The translations under genes were made by a program, and so were the position numbers. 64,000 nucleotides of DNA, from the NCBI GenBank assembly GCA_001771505.1, contig MEUA01000040.1, positions 1 to 64,000 on the forward strand, given 5' to 3'. Under the pieces are notes generated by a model. The model saw nothing but the letters and a program-made list of their open reading frames with translations. It was not told the DNA's origin and did not search any database. This DNA is from a candidate division WOR-1 bacterium RIFOXYB2_FULL_36_35 (GTDB taxonomy: Bacteria; Margulisbacteria; WOR-1; XYC2-FULL-46-14; XYC2-FULL-37-10). The stretch's first letter is position 1. Each line of letters opens with the position of its first letter. Positions 18,153 to 26,508 of this stretch are shown here, in pieces.

Positions 18153-18299
18153 TCACCATTTAAGGTTATAGCCTAAAAACCAATAATCTTTGTACGGTTT
18201 GGTTTTTGTTATTTTCTTAACATTACTCTTCCCCTTACTTTTTTTAACCTTCACAATCTTCTTTTTTTTCTTATCACTCTTTTTTTTCTTTTTTACCAT
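18153..18299 (-). CDS. Small Lys-rich protein (48 residues)
   Basis: A short gene between alr and maf. The ATG at 18299 has AGGTGA eight bases upstream, a good ribosome binding site, and the frame runs 48 codons to TGA at 18153-18155. The product is extremely basic for 35 residues (MVKKKKKSDKKKKIVKVKK, then SKGKSNVKK). It ends in the aromatic segment PYKDYWFLGYNLKW. The tail, which is not low-complexity, argues against chance. Composition suggests nucleic-acid binding or a ribosome-associated role, but there is no family match I recognise. It starts six bases after the alr stop codon and is probably in the same operon. Confidence 0.6.
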   Translation of the reverse strand: MVKKKKKSDKKKKKIVKVKKSKGKSNVKKITKTKPYKDYWFLGYNLKW

Positions 18300-18305
18300 G
18301 ATTTA

Positions 18306-19397
18306 TCACCTATATATCCTAGGGACTCTCTTTCCAATTCCACATATTATCTCATAACTTATAGTTCTATCAAGTCTTGCTATTTCATCTGCGGTAATTG
18401 ACTCAAGTCCTTGAGCTCCTATTAAAACAACATCTTCTCCAATTTCAACATTCATATCTCCTACATCAACCAAGGTCATATCCATGCTTATAGAGCCAAC
18501 AACAGGACATCTTTTGCCTCTTATTAAAACATGGCTGCGGTTGCTTAAACTACGGCTATATCCATCAGCATAGCCTACTGGAATGGTCGCAATCGCAGTC
18601 TCTTTTGATGTAACATATGTCCCCCCATAAGACAGCATAGTACCTTCCGGAACACGTTTCAAATAAACTATTCTCGTTTTAAAAGAGAGAGCCGGCCTTA
18701 AAGTAATAAAACGATGCGTCCCACCTGAAGGATATAACCCATACATCATAAGGCCAATTCTAACCATGTCAAGGTGAGTATCAGGATGAAAAAGTGTGGC
18801 AGCAGAATTGGCAGCGTGCTTAATAGGAATATTATTAAAACGAATAATAATATTTTTAAATTTATCAAACTGCTCTTTAGTATAGTTGTCTCCGTGTTCT
18901 TCGGCTTTTGCAAAATGGGTAAACAATCCTTCCACAATTAAATTAGGCAGTGAAGAAATTTTGTTATAAAGAGCTACCGCTTCCGATGGAGCAACGCCAA
19001 CTCTCCCCATACCTGTATCTATTTTTATATGTATATTTGATTTTCTGTCTCTTTTAACAGATTCATCAGAAAGAGCTTTTGCCTCTGAAAAGGAATAGAC
19101 TGTTTGAGTTAAACGATAATGTACAATTTCATCAACAACAGAAGTCGGAGATTCCGTAAGAATCAATATAGGAAGCCTTGTCCCTGCTTCTCTAAGTTCT
19201 AAAGCTTCCCTTAAATTTGCAACTGCAAGATAAAAAACCCCAGCTTCCATAGCCGCCCGTGATACAGCCACTACCCCATGTCCATAGGCATTTGCTTTAA
19301 CAACTGCCATAAAACGTGTTTTATCCGGAATAATTTTTTTTACTTCATTTATGTTATGCTTTATGGCTTCTAAATCAATTTCTGCGTAAGTATTCAC
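18306..19397 (-). CDS. alr: Alanine racemase
   Basis: PLP enzyme that makes D-alanine for peptidoglycan. The 363-residue protein starts YAEIDLEAIKHNI. The PLP-binding lysine is in MAVVKANAYGHG (about residue 34). Other conserved segments are HIKIDTGMGRVGV, HAANSAATL, VRIGLMMYGLYP, the second catalytic Tyr in LSYGGTY, IPVGYADGY, and SISMDMTLVDV. The GTG start at 19397 has AGAGG close upstream and lies inside the end of the PHP gene (23-base overlap), so the two are translationally coupled. Cytoplasmic. Confidence 0.96.
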   Translation of the reverse strand: MNTYAEIDLEAIKHNINEVKKIIPDKTRFMAVVKANAYGHGVVAVSRAAMEAGVFYLAVANLREALELREAGTRLPILILTESPTSVVDEIVHYRLTQTVYSFSEAKALSDESVKRDRKSNIHIKIDTGMGRVGVAPSEAVALYNKISSLPNLIVEGLFTHFAKAEEHGDNYTKEQFDKFKNIIIRFNNIPIKHAANSAATLFHPDTHLDMVRIGLMMYGLYPSGGTHRFITLRPALSFKTRIVYLKRVPEGTMLSYGGTYVTSKETAIATIPVGYADGYSRSLSNRSHVLIRGKRCPVVGSISMDMTLVDVGDMNVEIGEDVVLIGAQGLESITADEIARLDRTISYEIICGIGKRVPRIYR

Positions 19398-20205
19398 TTA
19401 AACCTCTTAATTTTAAAACCGTTTCATCTGGAACAGTAATGCCTCCGAGAGAAATTTGCCTTCCTGAATTGGAACCGTGAAAATCTGTCCCCCCCGTAAC
19501 TAACAATCCCTCTTTTTGAGCAATTGCTTTATAACGTTCAACTTGCTCTGCTTTATGTGATGGGTAAAAAACTTCCAGACCTCTAAGCCCTACCGATATT
19601 AATTCGGGTATAATGTTATCACAATTTGAAAGCCCGGGATGCGCGAAAACGGCAACCCCACCCGCATCAACTATAACTTTAATAGTATCAACAGGAGTAA
19701 GTTTATAATGAGAGACATAGGCAGGACCATTAAACCCAATGTATCGGTCAAAAGCTTCTTTAAAATTTAACACAGCGGCATTTTTTATTAAAATTCTGGC
19801 CACATGAGGCCGCCCCGGAGAATCATTTCCTGCAAGATTAAAAACATCTTCAGAAGCAATCTTTAATCCAAGAGCGTTAAGCTTTTCAACCATAGTACAA
19901 ATACGATCTCTCCTTCCCTGTTGAATCTTGCTTAACAAATTCAAAAGAGAATAATCGTTAATATCAAAGAAATAACCTAATATATGAACTTCTGTTTTTG
20001 GTATCTCCGTGGTAAACTCAATTCCGGGAATAATATCCACCCCTATTTTATCCCCCTCTTCAACCGCCCTCAAAACCCCTGCTACTGTGTCATGATCTGT
20101 AATCGCAATAGAGGTAAGCCCTGAGGCTTTCGCTAATTTTACTACATCTTCAGGTGAATCTGTGCCATCAGAGAGGTTTGTATGAATATGCAAATCTGCG
20201 GGCAT
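19375..20205 (-). CDS. PHP-domain phosphatase (TrpH/YciV-like)
   Basis: 276-residue PHP metallophosphoesterase. Metal-binding motifs are in order: DLHIHTNLSDGT, IAITDHDTVAG, IIPGIEFTTE, ARPH-like GRPHVARILI, VAVFAHPGLSN, and the closing GGTDFHGSNSG. Known relatives hydrolyse 3',5'-nucleoside bisphosphates or degrade RNA 5'-to-3' (RNase AM). Upstream, GATAAT lies eight bases from the TATAAT-rich start context, with no ribosome binding site, so the message may be leaderless. Coupled to alr downstream by overlap. Confidence 0.88.
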   Translation of the reverse strand: MPADLHIHTNLSDGTDSPEDVVKLAKASGLTSIAITDHDTVAGVLRAVEEGDKIGVDIIPGIEFTTEIPKTEVHILGYFFDINDYSLLNLLSKIQQGRRDRICTMVEKLNALGLKIASEDVFNLAGNDSPGRPHVARILIKNAAVLNFKEAFDRYIGFNGPAYVSHYKLTPVDTIKVIVDAGGVAVFAHPGLSNCDNIIPELISVGLRGLEVFYPSHKAEQVERYKAIAQKEGLLVTGGTDFHGSNSGRQISLGGITVPDETVLKLRGLSEYLRRN

Positions 20206-20249
20206 ATAATTATATTATCAAATTTTTGCTGAATTTTCAATAAAAAATA

Positions 20250-20310
20250 AGATGGATCCCCGCTTTCGCGGGGATGACAAATTGCAAAAACTATCATTAC
20301 GCAACAAGCC
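20250..20310 (-). repeat. Half copy of MITE family B
   Basis: GGATCCCCGC/GCGGGGATGAC hairpin followed by TTGCAAAAACTATCATTACG and CAACAAGCC. It is the left half of MITE-B in inverted orientation, in the gap between the PHP gene and the next minus-strand gene. The remaining bases to 20406 show no gene. Confidence 0.75.
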
Positions 20311-20406
20311 TAAAAGGGAAAAGAACGGAAGAGAAAAATTGGGGCTGTGGCAAATTTAGGGGATTTAGAGGACAGAATTTAGTAAATTTATTATAAGTAA
20401 AGCTTC

Positions 20407-20435
20407 TTAACCCCGATTATAATAATCGAGGTTAA
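20407..20435. repeat. P1 palindrome at a stop codon
   Basis: Arms TTAACCCCGATTAT and ATAATCGAGGTTAA. The right edge supplies the TAA stop (20432-20434) of the minus-strand gene that follows. Confidence 0.8.
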
Positions 20436-21001
20436 TTTTTAAAATCAGACATAAACATAATATAAATCAAATAATTAAAAACCTGAGGAGAAAATTTAAT
20501 GTCTAAAAGTTTAACAGCAAAAGCTATTGCCGCGATATCAGAAAGGCTCTTTATATAAAACCCAAAATTAAATTTTCTTTTAAATTTATATCTCTTATAT
20601 ATAAATCCGGTTTTAACTTTCTCTAAATGATGAAACAATTCAAGAGAGACCAAAAGACCAAGCATCTTAGGCGCAAGCTCCGGTATAACTATTTCTGAAC
20701 ATAACCTGTCTAAAGCATCCCTATATATTATTATCTCTTTTTCTTTAAATCTATATTCACTTCTCTTAAAATTTCCGCTATCTATACCAACTATATTTGC
20801 TCCTAATTTTAAAGCAATTTTCCTGGGATCACTATCTCCAAACTCAGACAATACCCAATCTGCTATTTCGTAACCTAAAGAAATAACATCAAAAACAACT
20901 TCCAATCTTTTATCTACGGAAAGATTTAGATACATCTTATCTTTAGCAAGCAAAAGCATCGCAAAAGAAATTAAATTACGTTTTTCTATTTCAGTAATCA
21001 T
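20432..21001 (-). CDS. Hypothetical protein with degenerate HExxH-like motif
   Basis: Unrecognised, about 189 residues. A segment LLVSLELFHHLEKVK sits in a helical context like that of HELFH metalloproteins, but the first His is replaced by Leu, so zinc peptidase activity is doubtful. The C-terminal half is helical and hydrophobic (SLSDIAAIAFAVKLLDIKF). I take the ATG at 21001 with AAGGA upstream; an in-frame TTG at 21013 is the alternative. It lies directly after the metallophosphoesterase gene. Its stop codon lies in the P1 palindrome, so the C-terminus may have been reshaped by repeat insertion. Confidence 0.6.
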   Translation of the reverse strand: MITEIEKRNLISFAMLLLAKDKMYLNLSVDKRLEVVFDVISLGYEIADWVLSEFGDSDPRKIALKLGANIVGIDSGNFKRSEYRFKEKEIIIYRDALDRLCSEIVIPELAPKMLGLLVSLELFHHLEKVKTGFIYKRYKFKRKFNFGFYIKSLSDIAAIAFAVKLLDIKFSPQVFNYLIYIMFMSDFKN

Positions 21002-21018
21002 TTGATCCTTCAATCATT

Positions 21019-21765
21019 CTAATATATTTTCACAGTTTCATCTACAACCTTATTATCTTTAACAGTAACTTTTATATAATGGTGAAAACCACCCGCAAAA
21101 AGAGGAAGATGCAAGGGAGAGCCTGCTCCTCCGCTTACTATATAAACAACTCCTTCTCTTTCGGCCCTGCCATAAGCATGAAGATGCCCGGAAAAAACAT
21201 ATTTTACAGTATATTTTTTAAAAACTTTCATCATTAGATCCCCCATCTGCCTACTATCCATTAAAAAATCAGGGAAAAAAGTTGTGCTATCAAAAACAGG
21301 CTTATGGAAAAAAACAAAAATATGATCTTTGCTATTCTTTTTAAAATCTTCAAGCATAAAGTCATACTGGTATTTTGTAAAATTATTCTTTAAGGCGTTA
21401 TCCAAAACAATAAAATGTGCATTTTCATAATCAAAAGAATAATATGATCTCCCAAAAAAATCCTTGAAATATTTATAGCCTAAATGTACGGCATCATGAT
21501 TGCCTTTCACATGATAGATTGGAACATTTAAAAGTTTATTCATTTTTATATGCTTATTATATTCTTTTAATTTTCCCTCTTCCGCAAAATCCCCCAAATG
21601 GATACAGAACTTTATATCTTTATCAGAATTTATTTTTTCGATAAGTCTTTTATATGTCGAATCCCCCTTCAAACTATCGCCAAAAACAGCAAATGAAAAA
21701 GGATAAGCTGGCAGAGGTAAAATTAAAAAAGACAAGAAAATTACCCAAAATAATATCTTATACAT
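21019..21765 (-). CDS. Exported calcineurin-like metallophosphoesterase
   Basis: About 248 residues with an N-terminal signal peptide (ILFWVIFLSFLILPLPAYPF), so it acts in the periplasm or is membrane-tethered. The metal-binding motifs are ordered as in the family: FAVFGDSL, CIHLGDFAE, VKGNHDAVH, FVFFHKPVF and FSGHLHAYGR. The substrate is unknown; relatives dephosphorylate nucleotides, phosphoproteins or phospholipids. The ATG at 21765 is chosen over an upstream in-frame TTG; neither has a strong ribosome binding site. The stop is about 17 bases from the next gene, suggesting an operon. Confidence 0.85.
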   Translation of the reverse strand: MYKILFWVIFLSFLILPLPAYPFSFAVFGDSLKGDSTYKRLIEKINSDKDIKFCIHLGDFAEEGKLKEYNKHIKMNKLLNVPIYHVKGNHDAVHLGYKYFKDFFGRSYYSFDYENAHFIVLDNALKNNFTKYQYDFMLEDFKKNSKDHIFVFFHKPVFDSTTFFPDFLMDSRQMGDLMMKVFKKYTVKYVFSGHLHAYGRAEREGVVYIVSGGAGSPLHLPLFAGGFHHYIKVTVKDNKVVDETVKIY

Positions 21766-21809
21766 ATTTTCGAGGTTCAAAATATCGAGGCAAAATAAAC
21801 AGGCATAAT

Positions 21810-22442
21810 TTATTCTTCTTCAGTCACAACAATATCATCAATCGCAACTCTGTATTCTTTTATCGCTTTAGACAATAATTTAATGTTTTTCCCTAAAACA
21901 ACATCAGTCAAAATAAGGCCCTTAACTCCCGTATCCCAAATTATAGAAACCTCAGAAACTTTTATGCTGCGTTGAGTAGGAATAATAACAGGCAAATTGG
22001 AAGACAAGGCTATTGCAATGTAATTTTGAAGATCTCCTACAAGCAGATCTTTCCCCTTCTGGCGAATGGGAATTATCGCCGCATTTATTGCGTCAATATT
22101 TTTAGCAGTAATAGACATCAACTTATCAAGCGTATAATAGTCATCAAGAATTATAACCTTGGTATTTTTAAAATTTGCATAATTATCCAAGGCATTGTGA
22201 TTGAAATTTATAAAATCAAAGCCAGAAAGAGACTCAATGTCTTTGGGGGCGGAGAGAGACAAATCCAATCCAACGGGGATAGAAACCTCTTTTGGTATTT
22301 TATCTGCTTCTTTATCATATGAAACAATCAAAACATCCGCGCCGGATGATTCTGCGGCCTTTGCAAGATCGACCACATTTTCAGGAATATGGACAATAAG
22401 TGTTAAAGTTTTTGATTTCATTGCATCAAGCAGGCGACTCAT
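21810..22442 (-). CDS. Hypothetical protein, probable TIM-barrel
   Basis: 210 residues, no family recognised. The pattern of short hydrophobic strands alternating with helices looks like a (beta/alpha)8 barrel: LIVHIPE, ADVLIVSYD, VGLDLSL, DFINFNHN, KVIILDD, AAIIPI, LPVIIPTQ, VKGLILTDV. The second half contains GKDLLVGDL and ends acidic. AGGAGG precedes the ATG, and the first 17 bases overlap the end of queH, so translation is coupled to it. No catalytic signature can be assigned. No signal peptide, hence cytosolic. Confidence 0.65.
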   Translation of the reverse strand: MSRLLDAMKSKTLTLIVHIPENVVDLAKAAESSGADVLIVSYDKEADKIPKEVSIPVGLDLSLSAPKDIESLSGFDFINFNHNALDNYANFKNTKVIILDDYYTLDKLMSITAKNIDAINAAIIPIRQKGKDLLVGDLQNYIAIALSSNLPVIIPTQRSIKVSEVSIIWDTGVKGLILTDVVLGKNIKLLSKAIKEYRVAIDDIVVTEEE

Positions 22443-22947
22443 TTTTTCCTCCTTTAGTTTTAATGCTTACTGAACAACCGCAATGTTTTTGACGGTACAA
22501 ATTATACATTCTGGCCAAATCCCTTCCTTTATAATAATCAGGCCTAAAATCCAAATATAAAAAATCAATACCGACAACTTTGGCAATATCATTTCCAATT
22601 GATTTAATTAAATCATGTTTTTGATATGGACTAATCAGCAATGTAGTTGTAAAACAGTCAAACCCCCTGCTTTTAGCAAAGTGAGCTGTCTTTTCAAGAC
22701 GCATTTTATAACAAAAGTTACAATTCCCCGACTTATGATCCAAATCATTTTCGATATAAATCATCGGCAATTCTACTATGCTGCAATAACGTTCCATAGC
22801 CGACTTTCGCTCATAATATTCTTTTTCAGGAAAAATATTAGGGTTATAAAAAAAACCTGCGGCGGCATATCCCGCACAGACAAGATTAACATGTACCTGC
22901 GTAGTACAAGGAGCACAACAAGTATGTAATAAAACCTTTTTCTTCAC
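22426..22947 (-). CDS. queH: Epoxyqueuosine reductase QueH
   Basis: Non-orthologous replacement of QueG that reduces epoxyqueuosine to queuosine in tRNA. The 173-residue protein carries the QueH (DUF208) pattern. An N-terminal LLHTCCAPCTTQV is followed by the second cysteine group CNFCYKMRLEKTA. TTTLLISPYQKHDLI and the C-terminal HCGCSVS complete it; these cysteines bind the iron-sulfur cluster. The GTG start overlaps the dapA stop by four bases (GTGA), a classic coupled arrangement. Why it is paired with dapA is not clear. Its end overlaps the next orphan gene. Confidence 0.92.
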   Translation of the reverse strand: MKKKVLLHTCCAPCTTQVHVNLVCAGYAAAGFFYNPNIFPEKEYYERKSAMERYCSIVELPMIYIENDLDHKSGNCNFCYKMRLEKTAHFAKSRGFDCFTTTLLISPYQKHDLIKSIGNDIAKVVGIDFLYLDFRPDYYKGRDLARMYNLYRQKHCGCSVSIKTKGGKNESPA

Positions 22948-23828
22948 TTAATTAATCCCAACCCTGTTAAAGCTTTTTTTATGATCTCCTTCTCCTGCTT
23001 ATTTACGGAGATAAGAGGCAATCTAGGAATGCCAACAGACATTCCAATCATTTCAAGCGCAGCCTTTACCGGAGTAGGATTGGCAGTGATAAAAAGGGCT
23101 TTAAAAATTGGAAGAAGCCTTAAGTGTATCTCTTTTGCCTTTTTATTATTTCCGGAATGATACGCGGCTATCATTGATGCTATTTCATTCCCCACAACAT
23201 GGGAAGCAACCGATATAACACCTACCGCCCCAACAGACATCATAGGAAGAGTAAGACTGTCATCTCCGCTCCAAACAACAAAGTCAGGAGGACAAAGATT
23301 AATAACAGCAGATGTCTGGTCAATATTTCCCGCGGCATCTTTAAGCCCGACATAGTTTTTTATTTTGGAAATACGCGCAACTGTTTCAGGAAGCATATTT
23401 ATCCCGGTCCTTCCCGGAATATTATAAATGATAAGAGGGAGCTTCGTATTATCAGCAATTGCTTTAAAATGTTGATAGAGTCCCTCCTGCGATGGTTTAT
23501 TGTAATAAGGAACAACAATCATAGCCCCATCCACCCCGATCTTTTCAGCCTCTATTGTTGATTTTACAGACGTTGCGGTAGAATTAGACCCCGTTCCCGC
23601 TATAACTTTACATTTTGTCCCCACAACCTTTTTTACAACTCTATAAAGTTCATATTCTTCATCGTGAGAAAGAGTAGGAGATTCTCCCGTCGTCCCATGA
23701 AGTAAAATTGCATCCGAACCATTCTTTAACAAATAAAGAGCAAGTTTCGCCGTCTTGTCAAAATCAATTGACATATCATCTTTAAAAGGGGTAACCATAG
23801 CAGTAATCAATCTTCCAAAACCAGCCAT
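22944..23828 (-). CDS. dapA: 4-hydroxy-tetrahydrodipicolinate synthase
   Basis: Condenses pyruvate with aspartate semialdehyde at the lysine/DAP branch point. The 294-residue TIM barrel shows LITAMVTPFKDD, LLHGTTGESPTL, VIAGTGSNST, VVPYYNKPSQEGLYQHF and YNIPGRTGINM. The Schiff-base lysine is in VGLKDAAGN. The ATG at 23828 has GGAGG nine bases upstream. First gene of a tight dapA-queH-orphan cluster. With dapB in the window it covers two consecutive pathway steps. Confidence 0.96.
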   Translation of the reverse strand: MAGFGRLITAMVTPFKDDMSIDFDKTAKLALYLLKNGSDAILLHGTTGESPTLSHDEEYELYRVVKKVVGTKCKVIAGTGSNSTATSVKSTIEAEKIGVDGAMIVVPYYNKPSQEGLYQHFKAIADNTKLPLIIYNIPGRTGINMLPETVARISKIKNYVGLKDAAGNIDQTSAVINLCPPDFVVWSGDDSLTLPMMSVGAVGVISVASHVVGNEIASMIAAYHSGNNKKAKEIHLRLLPIFKALFITANPTPVKAALEMIGMSVGIPRLPLISVNKQEKEIIKKALTGLGLIK

Positions 23829-23882
23829 TTGTCTACCTCCAAATCTTTTTTTATATTCTACCACAAAAATGTTGTACAAACT

Positions 23883-25865
23883 CTACTCAACATCAAATCC
23901 AAATGATTTTTTAATCGCTACGATTTTATCTCTCAATTCTGCGGCCTTCTCAAAATTAAGCTCAGTTGAAGCTATAATCATCTCATCTGACAACTGTTTA
24001 ATTAAAGAAGGTATCTCCTCTTTCGGCACAAATGCCTTTATTTGATTAACCTCTTCAAGCTTAGCTTCCCTTATTTGGTCAGAAATATCCGCAATTTCTT
24101 TTACGATTGTCTTTGGTTCTATCCCATATTTTTTGTTGTATGCCATCTGCAATTTGCGTCGGCGGTTTGTTTCACTTATAGCTTTTATAATAGAATCTGT
24201 CATTTTTTCAGCATAAAGAATAACTTTCCCGTTTGCGTTCCTCGCAGCTCTTCCTATTGTTTGAATAAGAGACCTTTCCGCCCTTAAAAAACCTTCTTTG
24301 TCAGCATCCAAAATTGCAACCAAAGAGACTTCAGGCAGGTCAAGCCCCTCCCTAAGTAAATTAATCCCCACCAAAACATCAAACTTTCCAAGACGGAGAT
24401 CCCTTAAAATTTGTATACGATCTAAAGTTTTAATATCAGAATGTAAATACCTTACTTTCAAATCTTTTTCATTTAAATATTCCGCAAGATCTTCCGCCAT
24501 TCGTTTTGTGAGAGTTGTAATAAGAACTCTCTCTTTTTTAGAAACCCGTTTTCTTACCTCTTTTTCAATGTCTTCCACCTGACCTTTTATGGGACGAATA
24601 ACAACTTCAGGATCAACAAGTCCGGTAGGCCGAATAATTTGTTCCACAATTTTTTTGCTCTTTTTAATCTCCCAATCGGCAGGAGTCGCAGAAACAAATA
24701 TTATTTGATTTAATCTCTCTTCAAACTCATCAAATTTTAAAGGCCTATTATCATAAGCAGAAGGAAGTCTAAATCCATAATTTATAAGAGCGTCTTTACG
24801 TGATTTATCGCCAAAATACATTGCGCGAATCTGAGGGATGGTAACATGAGATTCATCAATAAACATTAAAAAATCATCAGGGAAATAATCTATTAAAGTC
24901 GAAGGGGGTTCCCCCTCTTTTCGCCCTTCCATATGCCTGGAATAATTTTCAATCCCGGAACAATAACCGAGTTCCCTTATCATTTCTATATCATATTTAG
25001 TCCTCTCCTCCAATCTCTGGGCTTCAACAAGTTTTTTGTGTTTTTTAAGGTGTGCTATTCTTAACTTGCACTCTTCCTGAATGGATTTAAGGGCAAAATC
25101 CAGTTTATCTTTAAAAGTCACAAAATGAGTCGCAGGATAAATTCCGGCAAAATCAAGCTTTTTAAGAGGTTTTTTTGTTATCGGGTCTATTTCAAAGATA
25201 CTCTTTATAACATCATATTCATCAATTTCTATTCTTAAAATACGTTTTTCATAAGCCGGTTGTATCTCTATAACATCTCCCCTTGCTCTAAACTTGCCGC
25301 GATTTAGTTCAATATCGTTGCGTTCATATTTTATGGCCACAAGTTTTTTTAACATCGTTTCCCTGTCAAGGGCCTCTCCCACTCTTAAAGAGACCATCGC
25401 TTCCAAATAACTTTCCGGCGCACCAAGCGAATAAATGCAAGAGACAGACGCAACAACAATTACATCTCTGCGAGAAATAAGTGACATCGTCGCAGAATGA
25501 CGCAAACGATCAATCTCCTGATTTATAGAAGAATCCTTTTCTATGTAGGTATCTGTCGATGGAAGATAAGCCTCCGGCTGATAATAATCATAATAAGAGA
25601 CAAAATATTCAACCGCATTTTCAGGAAAATAAGATCTAAATTCCTGGCAAAGCTGGGCTGCCAATGTTTTGTTGTGAGATATAATAAGTGTCGGCTTCTG
25701 AATAGCATGAATAATATTAGCCATGGTAAAAGTTTTACCGGACCCCGTAACACCAAGAAGGGTTTGAAAATCAAATTTCTTCTTAATACCCTCAACAAGA
25801 GTCTTTATTGCTTTGGGCTGGTCCCCGTCTGGTTTATAATCTGAAATTAGCTTAAATTTTGGCAT
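23883..25865 (-). CDS. uvrB: Excinuclease ABC subunit B
   Basis: Damage-verifying helicase-like subunit of nucleotide excision repair. The 660-residue length is standard. Motifs include Walker [13 protein letters not shown], the beta-hairpin segment [20 protein letters not shown], the DEAD-like [50 protein letters not shown], and QTIGRAARN. The C-terminal UVR domain (about 620-655, [22 protein letters not shown]) binds UvrC. The start overlaps the end of coaE by 14 bases. Confidence 0.97.
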   Translation of the reverse strand: MPKFKLISDYKPDGDQPKAIKTLVEGIKKKFDFQTLLGVTGSGKTFTMANIIHAIQKPTLIISHNKTLAAQLCQEFRSYFPENAVEYFVSYYDYYQPEAYLPSTDTYIEKDSSINQEIDRLRHSATMSLISRRDVIVVASVSCIYSLGAPESYLEAMVSLRVGEALDRETMLKKLVAIKYERNDIELNRGKFRARGDVIEIQPAYEKRILRIEIDEYDVIKSIFEIDPITKKPLKKLDFAGIYPATHFVTFKDKLDFALKSIQEECKLRIAHLKKHKKLVEAQRLEERTKYDIEMIRELGYCSGIENYSRHMEGRKEGEPPSTLIDYFPDDFLMFIDESHVTIPQIRAMYFGDKSRKDALINYGFRLPSAYDNRPLKFDEFEERLNQIIFVSATPADWEIKKSKKIVEQIIRPTGLVDPEVVIRPIKGQVEDIEKEVRKRVSKKERVLITTLTKRMAEDLAEYLNEKDLKVRYLHSDIKTLDRIQILRDLRLGKFDVLVGINLLREGLDLPEVSLVAILDADKEGFLRAERSLIQTIGRAARNANGKVILYAEKMTDSIIKAISETNRRRKLQMAYNKKYGIEPKTIVKEIADISDQIREAKLEEVNQIKAFVPKEEIPSLIKQLSDEMIIASTELNFEKAAELRDKIVAIKKSFGFDVE

Positions 25866-26430
25866 TAAATTTTGATTTACCCCAACACCTAAATACTCCT
25901 AATATTTCACTTTTAAATTGATTGAAATCCCCTTCATTTATTATAATTTTATCAGCTATTTTTATATAATCTTTTTTCGAAGGCTGAGACTTCATAATCT
26001 GAAGAATCTTCTTTTTTTTAAACCCTCTTTTCAAAAGCCTTTTAACTCTATTTTTTTTCGAAGCCCAAACAACCCATACTTCATCGACTAATTTTTCAAA
26101 CAAACATGGCAACGCGGCATCTATAACTATAAGTCTGTTTTTTTCTTTTTTATGTACACTTTCGACTGCATACTGTATACGTTCTATAATGTTTGGGTGC
26201 AAAAGCAAATTAAGTTTTTTTAATCTCTTCAAATCAGCAAAGACAATATCACTTATTTTTTTTCTGTTTGCTGTTTTAAACTCATCAAGTAATTTTTTTT
26301 CAAACAACGGATCGGCCAATATTTTATGACCGACAAGATCCGCTTCTATTATATAGGCGCCAATTTTTTTAAAGATTTTTGCGGCTTCTGTCTTCCCTGA
26401 TCCGACAGGACCTGTTAACCCAATAATCAT
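25852..26430 (-). CDS. coaE: Dephospho-CoA kinase (stand-alone)
   Basis: Last step of CoA synthesis: phosphorylates dephospho-CoA. The 192-residue protein has P-loop [37 protein letters not shown]-like [22 protein letters not shown], and a basic lid ([11 protein letters not shown]). It is quite divergent: the LID-region sequence and Lys-rich composition differ from the second CoaE domain in the fusion protein at 59547-61583. One of the two may have another substrate. It overlaps uvrB by 14 bases, so the pair is co-transcribed. Confidence 0.85.
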   Translation of the reverse strand: MIIGLTGPVGSGKTEAAKIFKKIGAYIIEADLVGHKILADPLFEKKLLDEFKTANRKKISDIVFADLKRLKKLNLLLHPNIIERIQYAVESVHKKEKNRLIVIDAALPCLFEKLVDEVWVVWASKKNRVKRLLKRGFKKKKILQIMKSQPSKKDYIKIADKIIINEGDFNQFKSEILGVFRCWGKSKFNAKI

Positions 26431-26472
26431 AACAAACCTTCTTATTTAGAACAACAGTTACAATTTACCATC

Positions 26473-26500
26473 TTGACAAAAATTAAACATAATATATTAT
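26473..26500 (+). promoter_or_regulatory. Promoter of the outer-membrane operon
   Basis: TTGACA (26473-26478), a 16-base spacer and TATTAT (26495-26500). The expected start of transcription is at about 26507, two bases from the ATG at 26509, with no ribosome binding site, so the message appears leaderless. Confidence 0.55.
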
Positions 26501-26508
26501 AGTCCACA

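Noticed and set aside
20311-20400. Possible repeat of GGGGATTTAGAGGACAGAATTT type like REP-associated sequences
   Set aside because: Only one copy seen in the window and no REP-associated transposase present.
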